Shown piece by piece: positions 21,762 through 33,533 of a DNA stretch of 64,000 nucleotides. How positions within the stretch are numbered: position 1 is the first letter of the stretch; each line of letters opens with the position of its first letter. The position numbers and the translations under genes were made by a program. Where the stretch lies: positions 435,849-499,848 of the forward strand of contig QANU01094686.1 of the NCBI GenBank assembly GCA_003254905.1. The letters are read 5' to 3'. Source of the DNA: Nissolia schottii (lineage: Eukaryota > Streptophyta > Magnoliopsida > Fabales > Fabaceae). The notes below the pieces were generated by a model, which was given only the letters and a program-made list of their open reading frames with translations, had not been told where the DNA came from and searched no databases.

Positions 21762-22944
21762 GTGCGAGTTAGAGAGAGAAAAATAAGTGATGAGTTAGTA
21801 GACATTTTAGTGTATTATAACGGTGAGAAAAAAAATACACAATGTGAAATTACTTTTGATTCCTCAAATAAATCTTGGGTGGTTGTAAACACAACTGTTA
21901 CTTTGTCACAACTTCAATCCATTATAGTGGAAGAGTTTGGGGACTATAGGAGTTGTAAGAGGGTGCTATATAGGATGTCCATTGGTGTTGGTCAACGCTT
22001 AAGGTTTCATTCTTTTTAAATTAAGATGGATGACCACATTAGGCGCATGTTTCATATGCAGAAGCGGTTTAGCAACATACTCACCGCCATTAAGCTCCTT
22101 GTTGAGCTTTAAGATGTTCGCTAAAGCTCTAGTGTCTCCAATGCTGGTTCATCGTTTGTGTCGAACACCAATCCCTCCCCCTCCTATATGATTGCTTATG
22201 ATGCACCATCTCCAAGCCTTGCATATCTTGCCAGGGATGTCCCTCATCCAATGGTTCATCTAGTATCAGGTGGTGACTATTATGGTAATGATGACTATGG
22301 TGATGGTGGTGATAACAATGATGGTGTTGATGACGTGGTGCAACTAACACCAGTACCTCTACGAGGTATATCGAGTTACTACACCACTCAACCTCAGCCT
22401 CAGTCTCACCATCTCCCCAGTTACTACACCACTCAGCCTCAACCTCATCATTGTGATGAAGGTTCAACATTGGGATCAAGATTAGGAGCAAGTAATGATT
22501 TGTATATTGGTCAACATTTCCCAAATAAGAAAAGTTTGTTGTTAACAACTACAGATTCCATAGAGGTGTACAACACAAAGTCCTTGAGTCTAGCAAAGGA
22601 AAATCTCGGTGCGAGTGTACCATGGCAGAACAAGGATGTGCCTGATCAATTCAGGTTACTCTAAGGGAGAAGGCCCAAATGTGGGAGGTGAGGAAGTTTA
22701 CTTATAAACATACTTGTTTATTTCTAGTTTACCAAAGAGTCACCCACAACTGGATTCAAAGGTTATCTATGCAATCATATATTCAATTGTAGAAGTTGAT
22801 ACAGATACAACTGTTAAAGCGCTACAGTCAGATGTTTATAAGGAGTTCAAAGTGATTTCGTCAAAGCTGATCCAGATACAACTATCAAAGTGTTCTCTTG
22901 GGAAGCAGATGACGATTGTTATGACATATGGCAGTTGTGAGTAA
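21762..22944 (+). pseudogene. Degenerate N-terminal half of a MULE transposase
   Basis: Three open pieces in order. The first, 21762-22019, reads ELVDILVYYNGEKKNTQCEI. The second, 22158-22664, has a low-complexity YYTTQPQPQSHHLPSYYTTQ stretch and then DLYIGQHFPNKKSLLLT, matching the '(D)LxIGQxFxxKxxL' start of the MuDR N-terminal domain. The third, 22714-22944, reads SLPKSHPQLDSKVIYAIIYS...KCSLGKQMTIVMTYGSCE, like the segment that precedes the transposase domain in MULE proteins. Stops and shifts separate the pieces (for example at about 22020 and 22112), and the DDE catalytic part with its zinc knuckle is not found before 23300. Non-functional; the assignment rests on remembered family motifs. 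Confidence 0.62.
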
Positions 22945-23329
22945 CCTTACAATAAACTCCCTACATTTTTTATGGGTTGACAACATTACGTGTCATGTAA
23001 TATTTACTGTCCTTCTATCTGTTATTGTTTTTACTATGATATATGTTTATCGTTTTGTTTTTAACCTTTTTAATTACTTTAATAGTTTTCTTTCGATGAC
23101 ACCTTAATTTTCCTTCTATATGTTATCAATTGTTCTGTTTTTAACATTTTTATTAGTTAAATAATGTTCTTCCATTTGTTTTTAGTTAAACTTTAGGTGC
23201 ATCCGGTTCCCCGATTTGTCGCAGATAAGGAACCCTTTGAGCATGAAGAGAATGTACGTCCACGTGCACCGCAAAATACTCAGCGGGTTTGCCGGGCCCA
23301 TTAGACGAAGGTATATATTTTGGATCCAC

Positions 23330-24275
23330 CTAACCATCAACAAAAATACGCAATATGACTGCAGTGTCTTGCAGTATCACTGTGCGCCCTCTAAAAGGTA
23401 GATGGAAGGTGTGGGTCCCAGGATACCACCTCTCTACCAGGGCACTGACCAATGCCCTGTCATACTGAAATACTAGCATAATGTGTGTGCAATCCCATAA
23501 TCGAATAGCCAGCAATTCAGGCTCCATCAACAAATACGGCTTGTGGAGCTTTTCTTGTAGTTTAGTCTCCACAATCGAGACTACAAAATGACATAAAATA
23601 AAAAGGATTTTTAGACTAACTAAGCTCATAAGAAGTGACTCTATTTAACATTATAAAATTCATAAAATTAGTTTCTAACAACAAACGTTACAAAATTAGT
23701 TTCTTTTACCATGAAATTCATAAATTAATTGATTAACTACTCTATCTTAGCAATCTACGCAAAAAGTTTAAATATACCTTATCAATCTACAATAAATCTA
23801 TATCTACATTCCAGTTCAAAAAAATACTCATTCAATAACAACATCATTATAAATATCCATTTTTTCACACGCAAAAACATATATTTCGAACTACATTGAC
23901 CTATCTTATAAATCTACCAAAAAGTTTACATACACCTTATCAATCTACAAAAACTCTATACATTTAACATTCAAGTTCAATAAAATACCAATTCAATAAC
24001 AACATTATTATAAATATAAATTTTTCACATGCCAACACAATATATTTTTTATCTACATTAACCTAACACCTGCCTTATCAATCTACAAAACATTTTATCT
24101 ATAAATCTAACATTTGAGGCATTCCATCAAACACTTCACTTGCACTCAAAGTTTTCTTAATTTCTGTAACACTAGCATAAATAGAAACACAAAAAATATT
24201 TACGTACCTAGATGTTCAACCGAGGTTGGATATATGGTCGACATCATTTAGGCGAATCAAATTTTCATATTCCAT
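23330..24275 (-). pseudogene. Broken plant mobile domain (MAIN/PMD-like) gene
   Basis: Minus strand. A candidate first exon runs from an ATG at 24275 (MEYENLIRLNDVDHISNLG) to a donor after 24208 (CTAG/GTACGT) and already contains an in-frame TGA. After an AT-rich intron, exon 2 starts near 23580 and continues to 23330: PYLLMEPELLAIRLW, YDRALVSALVERWYPGTHTF, HLPFRGRTVILQDTAVIL. These match the start of the plant mobile domain, shared by MAIN/MAIL proteins and by transposons. The reading frame across the intron does not match, and a stop follows VDG at 23330. A weak continuation lies downstream on the same strand. Host MAIN-like genes act in genome stability and silencing; this copy is most simply transposon-borne. 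Confidence 0.65.
23741..24090. repeat. ~160-bp tandem duplication in the PMD intron
   Basis: Units beginning CTATCTTA..AATCTAC at about 23742 and 23901, with a partial third near 24058. They share ACACCTTATCAATCTACAA-like and CAATAACAACAT-like blocks. Very AT-rich; no coding. Confidence 0.65.
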
Positions 24276-24420
24276 TGCACTTAGAACCAAAAAAATTTCC
24301 TAACCGAAATTCTAGAGAGAGATTGATAATTTGAATTATGTGGAAGTCGATTTCAACATACTCCTATTTATAGGCATTACACATACGTTAATTTAAATTG
24401 ATTTTTGTTTTTTTTTAACC

Positions 24421-27400
24421 ATTTTGCTATTATCTTCTCAAAAGTTTCATTTTATAATTGTTTTGACATTTAAAATACGTCATCATAATACTCTATTTGA
24501 CATAGAATAATCTTTTTTATTTTTAATAATTCCCTGTGAATAAATGTTGGAAAACTGAATTGGTAAAATTATAGAGTATTAATACCATTTTTTATTATAA
24601 AAAAGCCGTAACCGGTCTGGAATTTAATTTTTAAAATTTGACTTTTTAATTATTAAAATTATAAGTCCCATGTTAAATTAATCTTTTAACTTATTATCAT
24701 TTACATGTTTTTAGTTATCATCACTTGAAATTGAAAATATAGTTGTGACAATAGGTAAATATGAAAATGAGATTGTGATTGTGTTTAAAACAACAAATCT
24801 CAGTTACTATCATAATGTTATTCATAATAGCGAATGCTTTTACATTCTTATTTGCAATAAGAGGTATTGCTACAATACACTTGCAATATTTTTAGTTGTT
24901 GTCATAATTTTATTTAATGTGATGAATAAGAAAAATGTGAATGATAACTTATGACTTATAATTTTAAAAAAATTTAAAAAAAATGAATTTAAAAAATTAA
25001 AATAACTAAAACATATTATATCAAAGATCAAATTGAGTATTACACCTTATTATCTCTGTTATTCTTATATTTTAAAGAAAAAAGTTAATATCCTTAAAAA
25101 TCTTGTTAAATTTAATAATAAATTTTTTTAAAGATCTGGTATATTTAATTCATTAAAATGTTGTTGAAAAAATTCAATGAAGATTTTACATTTATTGTTT
25201 CCATCAAAACCTATGTTTAATTAAACGAACTTAAATTTTCTCATTTTTAAAATTAAAAATTTATTTACATGATAATATTATATTAACATAATTTTATTTT
25301 TTAAATCAATAATAAAATTATAAACCTAATTTTTTGTTAATTTTAAAAAGAGATGATCTTAATTTATTTTAATCAATAGAAAAAATAATTCACCTGACAG
25401 GGGATGAGGGAAGAAAAGTTTACTTAGAAAACTCCAAGGAGTAATAATAGCACCTGCTGAGTTGTGACTGTGAAAAGTAAACTGAGAAAACTGAGAAGTG
25501 AGTGAGAGAGGTGGAGAAAGCCGAAAAAGCCATGTGTTACAGACAGACACTGTACATAGTACATTGTTTATTATATTTACAGTATTATTAATTAATTGTC
25601 ACCTTATACCATGCAAGCCTTTAATTTCTCAGCTCTCACAAGTCACACATCACACGGGTGGATTGGTGAATTAATTTCTTCCTTTCTTGTGAGAAACTTG
25701 TATAAATATGATGATATTCCCAAGGCCTGAATTAAACTTTGTCTATATGAAATATCTTCTCTCCTTCAATGATCTGGCCACGTTACTATTCTCAGTGGCG
25801 TACATTATTTTACTGCATGGTAACGATTGAATAAATCCCTACAAGATATCCCATCACTATATAGGATCACATTTATATAGTCAGTCACGTTGGTTCTCTC
25901 CTACTTGATTCCAGCCTCATGCTCTCTAGAACTATGGCATTTAATCTTCTATTATTGTGGAATGCATATGAAGATCAAGATTCTCATTTTTAAAAAAAAA
26001 AAAAAATTAAAATGAAGACGAAAGAATTATGTTTACATTTCTATTCTTGATTTGCTAATATTTATATTCATATGATCGTAGTCATATTAATATGAATGTA
26101 TAAATATGAATGTAACCTTTTGTTCGTTTTAAAATTGAAAGGATAGGGAATTAATAAGAAAATTTGATAAAATTAATCTTATGAGAGTATAATATATGAT
26201 GGGGTTTTCTTTTCTAAGTTTTAGTTGTTCCGGTTGTTAGTTGTTTGCCAAGTTTATGCACTTTTGGCCAATTTGGTCAGTGTTTTGTTGATCAGAAACG
26301 TCTTGCTCAACTCAAAAATTTTTCCAGAAATAATTTTTTATGAATTTCACCAAAATATTTTGTTGAAATATCCGCCAACACACGCACTTCACATTTGTGA
26401 TGACATTTACCAAAGTTCCCTTTATCCATGCCTCAAAAGAATACGCCTCTTTTTTTTCTTTTTTTTTTTTTCCCTCCTTATATTCTTACCTACCTATGTA
26501 TCTTCTTTTTACACACCACTTTGTGTCATTACCAAGGTCCAAAGTTGTTGATCTGCCAGAAGTCTCGTGCACGCAGATGAATTTTCCCTTTTTTCCTGCT
26601 CAACAAGGAGATGAACTTCACTATCAAGATCAACAACTACTATCATTCAACCCCCCCTCCCATTGCTTTTGATTATATATGATTCATATCACACCAACTT
26701 ACACAAAAATGTCATTTTAGCCATTTATACACCACTGCCGTCATTACCAATAATACGCTACAATAAACAATGCACATATTTGCAAATGTATATCGTGATC
26801 AATTTGATGCATTTGAAAGTGACTACATCTTATATTTCAAGTTTAATATATAATCGCGTGAAGGGTAAACGTACTAATTGATACTTTTTACTAGTGTTTA
26901 CATTGATTCCTCAATAGATAAAAATCTTTAATTAGTTTTTAAATGTTCATAATTGATTCTTAAATGTTTTAAACGTTATTTTCATTAATTTCTAAGTATT
27001 TTAGATAAAAAGACTAATAAGAGTAACATTTAAAATATTAAAAAATTAATTAATTAATTTAAAAAAAAATATGACCATAGAAAAAAATAAAGTTAAGTAC
27101 GAATTAGGAGATTCTCTCTTTTAATACATGAAAATTAACTTTATGTAAAAATTATATTATAAAGATATATTTTTTAGTTGTGGTAGCAGAGCCCAAGAAT
27201 TCTCACAGCAAAGGGAGGGGCATTGTTGTCACATAACCAAAAAATGCAGCAATGGCAAAACTGTAGACCCCACAGCCACTCTGCTCCATTCTGCTAAAGA
27301 CAAAATAGCATTTCGTCATCTTCCATTAAACCCTTTTCCCTTCTCCCATCCATCATGCTCCATTCCACACTCACTCACATAACAACATAACCCTGCAATC

Positions 27401-27605
27401 TCTCTTTAGCTCTCTCTCTCTCTCTCTCTGCACCCAGAAAGGCCACCACCACCACCCCCAACACAACACACGGCCATATCACAAACCTCCATTCCTTCAT
27501 TTCACTCCGAACCAGAAAAAAGAAGAGTAAAAAAATCTTGTTTTTCTCATTCAATGGCCACATCTCATCTTAGCAAGTTGGTATTTTTCTGAAACCCCAA
27601 GAAGA
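24421..27605. other. AT-rich intergenic DNA and leader of the 740-residue gene
   Basis: Long A/T runs dominate to about 25360, with a short coding-like CCTGACAGGGGATGAGGG patch near 25390. Poly(A) occurs near 25990 and poly(T) near 26450. Just before the gene, a C-rich leader contains a (CT)n run at about 27402-27429, a frequent feature of plant 5' UTRs. A TATTATAAA stretch near 27149 is a possible but distant TATA box. No other gene seen. Confidence 0.4.
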
Positions 27606-29828
27606 ATGGACACAGAAAGACCCCATAGAAGCACAACTACTACGAGCAGCAGCAGCAGCACGAGTGAGCTCTTTGTTTGTTTCACCTCGCGCATGTCTTC
27701 ATCATCCATGAGGCTCTCTTCCAAGTCACTTCTCAGCCCAAGCCGCAGCAGAGACCCTACCACCCCTCAGATTTCCCTCTCATCTTCACTGAGCAGAAGG
27801 CTCAGGAGCAATGGCAGCATGAAGGGCGGGCAAGCATCGCCAATGTTCCCAACAAGCGTGGGGAAGAGAAGGGGAGGAGGGTTTGAGAATCCAGAACCCT
27901 CATCCCCTAAGGTCACCTGCATTGGACAAGTGAGGGTGAAGACCAAGAAGCAAGGGAAGAAGATGAGGGCAAGGTCTAAGAGGAGGAGCGAGGCCAGCTT
28001 CAGGAAAACAGCAGCAGAAGGTGGTGGGGTGAGTTCAGATCTCACGAGGCAGAACAGTTCAACCAGCTGCCAGTATCAGAATAGCCACCAGGGCTTGCAG
28101 CAAGGAGGAGGAGGGTGCTTGAAGCATAGGAACCAGAGATGGGTTCATCTACCTTTAACGATTTGTGAGGCTCTCAGGGAGTTTAACTGCTTTTTCCCTT
28201 GCAGGTCTTCTTGCATGAGGAGGGAGAAAGAGGAGAAGGGTGGGGGTGAAGGATCTGGACATGGATATCATCATGGTGGTGATGGGAGAGAGGGCTCGTG
28301 TGGGGCTGCATTTGCAAGGTGGCTGCATGTGGCTTTGCAGGAAGGAGGAGGCGGTGATGATGGGAAGAGGAGGGAGATTGAGGTGGTGATGGGTGAGGAG
28401 GATGGTGATGGTGATGGTGGGAGAAGCTATAGGAGGCATGTGTTTGAGGACATCGACATTGATGTGGTGGAAGGGGTGAGGAAGGAGAATGAAGGGTTTT
28501 TGGGAGAGGGAGAGGGAGAAGAAGGGGAGGAGAAAGCAAGGGTTAGCATTTGTATTCCGCCAAAGAATGCTCTTTTGTTGATGAGGTGTAGATCTGATCC
28601 TGTAAAGATGGCGGCTTTGGCCAACAGGTTCTGGGAGTCACCTGTTCACAATAAAGGCCAAGTTGATAATGAAGCAAGAGAGGAGGGAAATGGTGTTGTT
28701 GATGTGGAAGAGGAGCAGCAGCAGCAGGAAGAAGAGCAAGTTGAAACGGAGGAAAGAGAAACCGAGGAAGAAAGCAGTAACATCTGTGAAGGGGAGGAAA
28801 GTGAAGAACCCCATGTGGATGTAGTCTCATCCACAGAGAAAACAGAGGAAACAGAGAGCAGAGCAAGCCCAGAAAGCAATGAACCTCAGGAAGCAAATCA
28901 AGTCACTGAAGAAGAAGAAACAGCAGAAGAAGAAGAAAGAGACAAAGATGAAGATGAAGAAGAAGAAGAAGAAGGGAATAATAACAATCTTCAAGATGAA
29001 ACCTTCTCACCCGGTTCCAACCTTGAAGCTCATTCAGATCTCAAACAACCAGAAACACAAGAGGCTCAAGAGGAGAACGAAAACGACGAAAGCTCGGAAC
29101 TTTCTTCCACCCCAGATACGCTTGCCCCATCAGAACCTCAAAACGACCAAGAACCAGCTAAAACGACAGCGTCAACAATGGCTGAAGAACCCTCAGCAGA
29201 AGAAGGTGGTTCAGTAGAGGAAGATCAACAGCTTGAACAGAACGAGACCACGGATCCGCCGCCGCCACCTGAAGTGACACCTCCGACCCACGAAGGACCC
29301 GACCCGAGCAACGATCCCGGGTCAGAGGAGCGAGAAAACGGGTCAAACGGCGAGGAGAGAGAGAGGCGAGGAGACACGTTGCCGGAATGCTTGCTTCTGA
29401 TGATGTGCGAGCCGAAGCTTTCGATGGAAGTTTCGAAGGAGACGTGGGTCTGCAGCACCGACTTCGTACGGTGGCTGCCGGAGAGACCCGCCGGGAAAAT
29501 CACCGGCGGAAAGGGTGCCGCGGTGGGAAGGAACGGCGTGGACAAGAAACAGTTGACGGCTGCGGCGGCGCCACCCCCGCAAATTCAGCCGCCGAGGTCA
29601 TCGTGCTCGTTCCCGGTGGCCGCCGGTATGTCGATGGCGGCGATGATTGAGCAGAGGCTGGCGGCGGGGCCGAAATCCAACGGCTACGAGCCGTTCGTGC
29701 TCACTCGCTGCAAGTCAGAGCCAATGAGGTCTACGGCGAAGCTCGCGGCAGACACCTGTTTCTGGAAGAAGCCGCACGCGCCGCCGGCTACTCTCGGCGT
29801 CGGCGCCGCTGCCGGAGTTGGATTTTGA
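27606..29828 (+). CDS. Plant protein of unknown function, 'protamine P1-like' family
   Basis: One uninterrupted frame of 740 residues without introns; the upstream (CT)n leader supports the start. The N-terminus is Ser/Thr-rich, then basic (KTKKQGKKMRARSKRRSEAS, about residues 113-132), followed by a conserved-looking block HRNQRWVHLPLTICEALREF and a Cys pair in FFPCRSSCMRR. The centre (about 350-590) is strongly acidic with Glu runs. Three short related motifs stand out: CIPPKNALLLMRCRSDPVKM (about 316) with ALANRFWES, CLLLMMCEPKLSMEVSKETW (about 594), and FVLTRCKSEPMRSTAKLA (about 697) with CFWKK. The repeated (R/M)C(R/K/E)SxP pattern followed by a Trp motif is typical of this plant-only family, annotated in Arabidopsis as protamine P1-like (for example At2g37100, from memory). 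It is not a sperm protamine. No membrane segment or enzyme motif seen. Confidence 0.85.
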   Translation: MDTERPHRSTTTTSSSSSTSELFVCFTSRMSSSSMRLSSKSLLSPSRSRDPTTPQISLSSSLSRRLRSNGSMKGGQASPMFPTSVGKRRGGGFENPEPSSPKVTCIGQVRVKTKKQGKKMRARSKRRSEASFRKTAAEGGGVSSDLTRQNSSTSCQYQNSHQGLQQGGGGCLKHRNQRWVHLPLTICEALREFNCFFPCRSSCMRREKEEKGGGEGSGHGYHHGGDGREGSCGAAFARWLHVALQEGGGGDDGKRREIEVVMGEEDGDGDGGRSYRRHVFEDIDIDVVEGVRKENEGFLGEGEGEEGEEKARVSICIPPKNALLLMRCRSDPVKMAALANRFWESPVHNKGQVDNEAREEGNGVVDVEEEQQQQEEEQVETEERETEEESSNICEGEESEEPHVDVVSSTEKTEETESRASPESNEPQEANQVTEEEETAEEEERDKDEDEEEEEEGNNNNLQDETFSPGSNLEAHSDLKQPETQEAQEENENDESSELSSTPDTLAPSEPQNDQEPAKTTASTMAEEPSAEEGGSVEEDQQLEQNETTDPPPPPEVTPPTHEGPDPSNDPGSEERENGSNGEERERRGDTLPECLLLMMCEPKLSMEVSKETWVCSTDFVRWLPERPAGKITGGKGAAVGRNGVDKKQLTAAAAPPPQIQPPRSSCSFPVAAGMSMAAMIEQRLAAGPKSNGYEPFVLTRCKSEPMRSTAKLAADTCFWKKPHAPPATLGVGAAAGVGF

Positions 29829-31575
29829 TATATTCTCCTTTTTTTTTTCTTCCTTTTTTTCTATCTTCTTTAATTGTTGTTATTAATTGACAGAATAATT
29901 AGTTGTTGCCATTAATGTTGTGTGTAGATTGTTTGCAAAAACTTTTGGTAAGCTAGGGATTAATCATAGCCTGTTATATAGTGATTTTAATTTTAATTTT
30001 ACTGTTTTTTTTCACTGTTTAGGATCCTTTGTGTAAATTGTTATTGTGATCTTAGTGCAATTAATTTTAATTTTCTGTCTTAGTCCTTTGGTTCTGTAGC
30101 TTTTTACTGGATTCACCACTATTATTGTTACTACCATGTTTGTGTTGTTGAGTATCATCAATGTATGCGAGTTAATGGAAGTTGCCCTCTACCAGAGGCT
30201 AAAATTATGAAGGGCTACTTAGGGGTTTGGACTTGAACTATGTACCTTGCTTTGAAGGGTAAGTAAAATAAAAGTTGGTGGGACATTTTGGTTTTAAGGT
30301 TGTTACGTTTCTGGTCTTCTGTTGCCATAATTAGGTTGGAATCTTTTCTGGTCAAGGCTCCTTCATCTTATCTCTAAATGGCCATGTGGTGTGATTCAGA
30401 ATCTTTATGACATTATCAAGTTTTTATGTGCCATAATAACAGGCTGGTTAGAACTTAGAAGAGAGGGAGTGTACAATGACTAATGAGGAATTGAATTCCT
30501 GGTTGCAAACTAGTCAGAACACAATGGAATATATCAGCGTAGGACTGACTTGTCACCAACTTTTTGGTTCAATAAGAACTTCTTAGCACTTTATGGTCAG
30601 AAAGAAATTATCAATAAATATAGAAGAGTTGTATGTATAAAATAAAATAATCATGTTATGTCTATTGAGCTCAAAATCGAGAGATTTAAATGGATGGGTT
30701 AGGTAAGAAGCAAAAATAGGTTAAACGTTATAGATTAACTTAAAATTTTAAAATAATAAGTTTATGAATTTTTTTAAATATATATTTTTCACTTCTTATT
30801 ATCATACTTAAAACTTCATCACTGTAGGCAAATTTTTACTCAGAGAAATATTAGGGAAGATTTCACTACATAAAAGAATTCTTTCTCATCAACTAATTCT
30901 TACCAACCAAGCGGATGCAGACTTAGAAGTGTACCTAATTCAATTGGTGGAGAAAACAAATAATTGATATATTTTAAAGATGGACATTATTTGTATATCA
31001 GTGTCTCCTCCTTGATTTTTTGATTTTTTTAGTATAATCTCCTCTTTGATCTTTAACAAAGCAGTTCATGAAAAGTATGACAAGTGATTTCTTTATATAC
31101 TTTTGATTTTTTAATAGACTTTAGGGACAAATCAGTGGCATTAACCAGCTTGACCTGAAAGCAACCACACTTGTGAAAACCTGTAAAGTTAGCATTTTGT
31201 CTTTCTTTGAACCTTTTCTCCAGTTTCCATTGCAGGTTTTCTTTTTGGTTTCCCATTCCTTTGCCATAGATTTGCAAGATTTCAAAGCGTTTACTCTGAT
31301 CTCAATAACAGACACTGAAGCATTAATCAATTCCCAAGGCAGAAAAACTAAAGTATGATTATCTAGCTAAGCCTTTTTCTCCATCTCACCCCCTCTTTCT
31401 TTGCAATCAGTGAAGACAAAGCTAATGACAATAAAGAAAAACACAGAATAAAACAAATCATGCTTTATTTTTTATTAGTTGGACTCGCAGCCTTTTAGGC
31501 AGCTTCTCTTGACCTCACTATGTTCGAAGTTTTTCCTGCATTTTTAATAGTGATAGTTAGGATTAACATCTTTGG
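29829..31575. other. 3' UTR and intergenic DNA
   Basis: A T-rich stretch follows the stop codon. Only short frames without protein character are seen. I see nothing else definite. Confidence 0.35.
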
Positions 31576-31582
31576 TTTTTCC

Positions 31583-31718
31583 TGCATGCTTGAGGCACCC
31601 GCCTAGTGCAATCTGGAGAGGGTCGATGTACACAGCCCTACCCCGTATGAGAGAAATTGTTTCTAGGAGTTGAACTCGTGGCCCAAGGTACCTTACCGTT
31701 GCACTGAGACTTACCTTC
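31583..31718 (-). mobile_element. tRNA-derived SINE (Au-SINE-like)
   Basis: Read on the minus strand it contains CTCAGTGCAACGGTAAGG, an A-box-like RNA polymerase III element, and about 30 bases on GAGTTCAACTCCT, a B-box-like element (consensus GGTTCGANTCC). Next comes a stretch with CATACGGGGTAGGGCTG and GTACATCGACCC, the conserved body of plant Au-type SINEs. Total about 135 bp. It cannot be a tRNA gene: there is no acceptor or anticodon stem pairing and the B box is altered. It is a retroposed copy, likely inactive. Confidence 0.75.
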
Positions 31719-31739
31719 TAATATTTTGATTAGATTATA

Positions 31740-33533
31740 TTCTTAAAAAATTATACAATACATTAAGATGAAGGAGAAGTTATCTGAAATCATGTTTGGA
31801 CTAAGGGGTTTGTTTGTTTTTTTAAATTAAGATAGTGATACAAGGGGATAACTAGTTTTGTGGGTGGCATTTTTCACATACCAAGCAAATTATCAAATTA
31901 TCTGTGATAACGTGTGACTTGTTTTTGGTCAGTTCAATCTTACCTTTATAACAGGTAAATTTACTCAGTACATGCATGCACAGTACATATTAAATGTCTC
32001 CTTGAGGAGATTTTGACGAAGAGAGAAGATGCTTCTTGCTTAAGCAGTTTCCATAATCTCACATGATTTATTATTGTGGGAAAAAAAAAGGGTAAGTAGG
32101 ATTGATTAGGAATCTTGACTTAAAAAGGACGAGCAGAGAAAAACACCATGAGAAACTAAAGTGTTTTTGCTGCAAAATTTTTTGCAGAGTTTGGAAATGG
32201 TGTAAGGAATAAGGGAAAGACATTCTGGCACCCTCAAAATTGATAGGCAGCACATGGTTTGCAGAACCAATAATGAAGGGAGGCCAATCAGAGAAAACCA
32301 TTGCCCCCATTTGCAATGAGAGATACTGTGACTATATTAAAACCCCCTCTTACAATTCTATTCTAGAATCTTTTATGACACATTTAATGTATGTTGGTTG
32401 TGTGTGTATATAATTTCAAGAGTTTAATTTCAATACATTTGCATTGTAAATTTTTTTATAATCATTCAATTAAATCGTGCCACATGAGCAAACATCTTTG
32501 ATTCCAACACCTACTACTTTAAAAGTCATGCGAATCAACCATTTGATTAAATGACCGTGTAAAATAACTTTATCCTGTCAATGCATAGAAATTAATCTCC
32601 TTTATACATATTGAAACATAATTTTTCTTTTCTCCAATTTAGTTTGGCCTAGCCCACAATTTTATGTTGCAGTAATGCAGTGGATTGGGCTACTAATAAG
32701 CAGGTTGAGGAGTGCAATAGTGAGTTGTGTGCTTTTTTGCTTGCACGGTTCCAAACAAACCAGCTTTTGTTGGTTTGAAAGCTACAGATAAAAATCCAAA
32801 TATGCACATAAGTGTCTTGTGATTCTACACTTCTACCTTAGTGCACACAAAGCTAGTTTTCTCAATTTTCATGTAAGTTAGTCTTGGTGACCAATCACTG
32901 CAAGTTAAAGGCACATGAATCCATAGGGTTGGGGTTCTTATTTTAAGATTTTACAATGAAAGCGAGCTTGGGTCAAGATATACACTGCAAAATTGCATCT
33001 CAGGGAATGATTGGGATTCTAGTCAGAATCAACAGCCCTACATGAACTGCTGGCTAAGGAGAGGCAGCAAGCCTACAATGTACAGTGTACTATCACAGGA
33101 GAACCATATATATATATATATATAAGGCTTAATCATCTACTAATAATGGCAAAGATAGACTAAGGGGAAGCAACTTGCTGTGTATTTTGAATAAGCAATG
33201 ATAACAATACACAAACTTTGGGTAAAGGCATGCAGCGATCGCAAATTAAGAAATTAAACTAATTTTTTTTCTGCTCCATTCAGTGGATTAAGTTACCTGA
33301 AGTACTCAACTTCCTCCTCATCAAACAAAAGCGACATAATTTCGGATAGAGGTAAAGGAAAGAAAAAGAAAACAGGAAAATATAGTTTATATAGAGTAGA
33401 TGCGTCAAAAATCACTGGCCATCTACATTACTCTCAAAAGTGAAAGACTATTAAAGACTATATCAGCTCTACAAGTGGATAAGAGTTGCTGACCTATTCC
33501 TGCACTTTAACTTCACTATACTTCGATTATTAA
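31740..33533. other. Intergenic DNA downstream of the DUF3082 gene
   Basis: AT-rich with an (AT)n microsatellite at about 33106-33123. The part nearest 33533 is the probable 3' UTR of the minus-strand gene. No protein-like frame. Confidence 0.35.

Larger units (their letters stand above)
21635..24420. mobile_element. Decayed MuDR-like (MULE) element with plant mobile domain gene
   Basis: The left part encodes a broken MULE transposase on the plus strand (21762-22944) and the right part a broken plant-mobile-domain protein on the minus strand (24275-23330), the convergent layout of MuDR. Each frame follows a TATAAATAG(A/G) motif near its own end: plus strand at about 21711-21719, minus strand at about 24374-24366. 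The word TGGAAGTCGATTT occurs near both ends (21634 and 24341), in the same orientation. Terminal inverted repeats and a 9-bp target duplication could not be delimited by eye, so the outer borders are approximate. The catalytic transposase core is missing. Confidence 0.6.

Noticed and set aside
28155..29582. Several minus-strand frames opposite the 740-residue gene
   Set aside because: Low-complexity Pro/Ser/His shadows of the Glu- and Gly-rich coding strand.
31583..31718. Possible tRNA gene because of A- and B-box-like motifs
   Set aside because: No cloverleaf stems, altered B box and a SINE-type body downstream.
33106..33123. (AT)n run as a possible TATA promoter
   Set aside because: It is a plain microsatellite with no gene start nearby on either strand.
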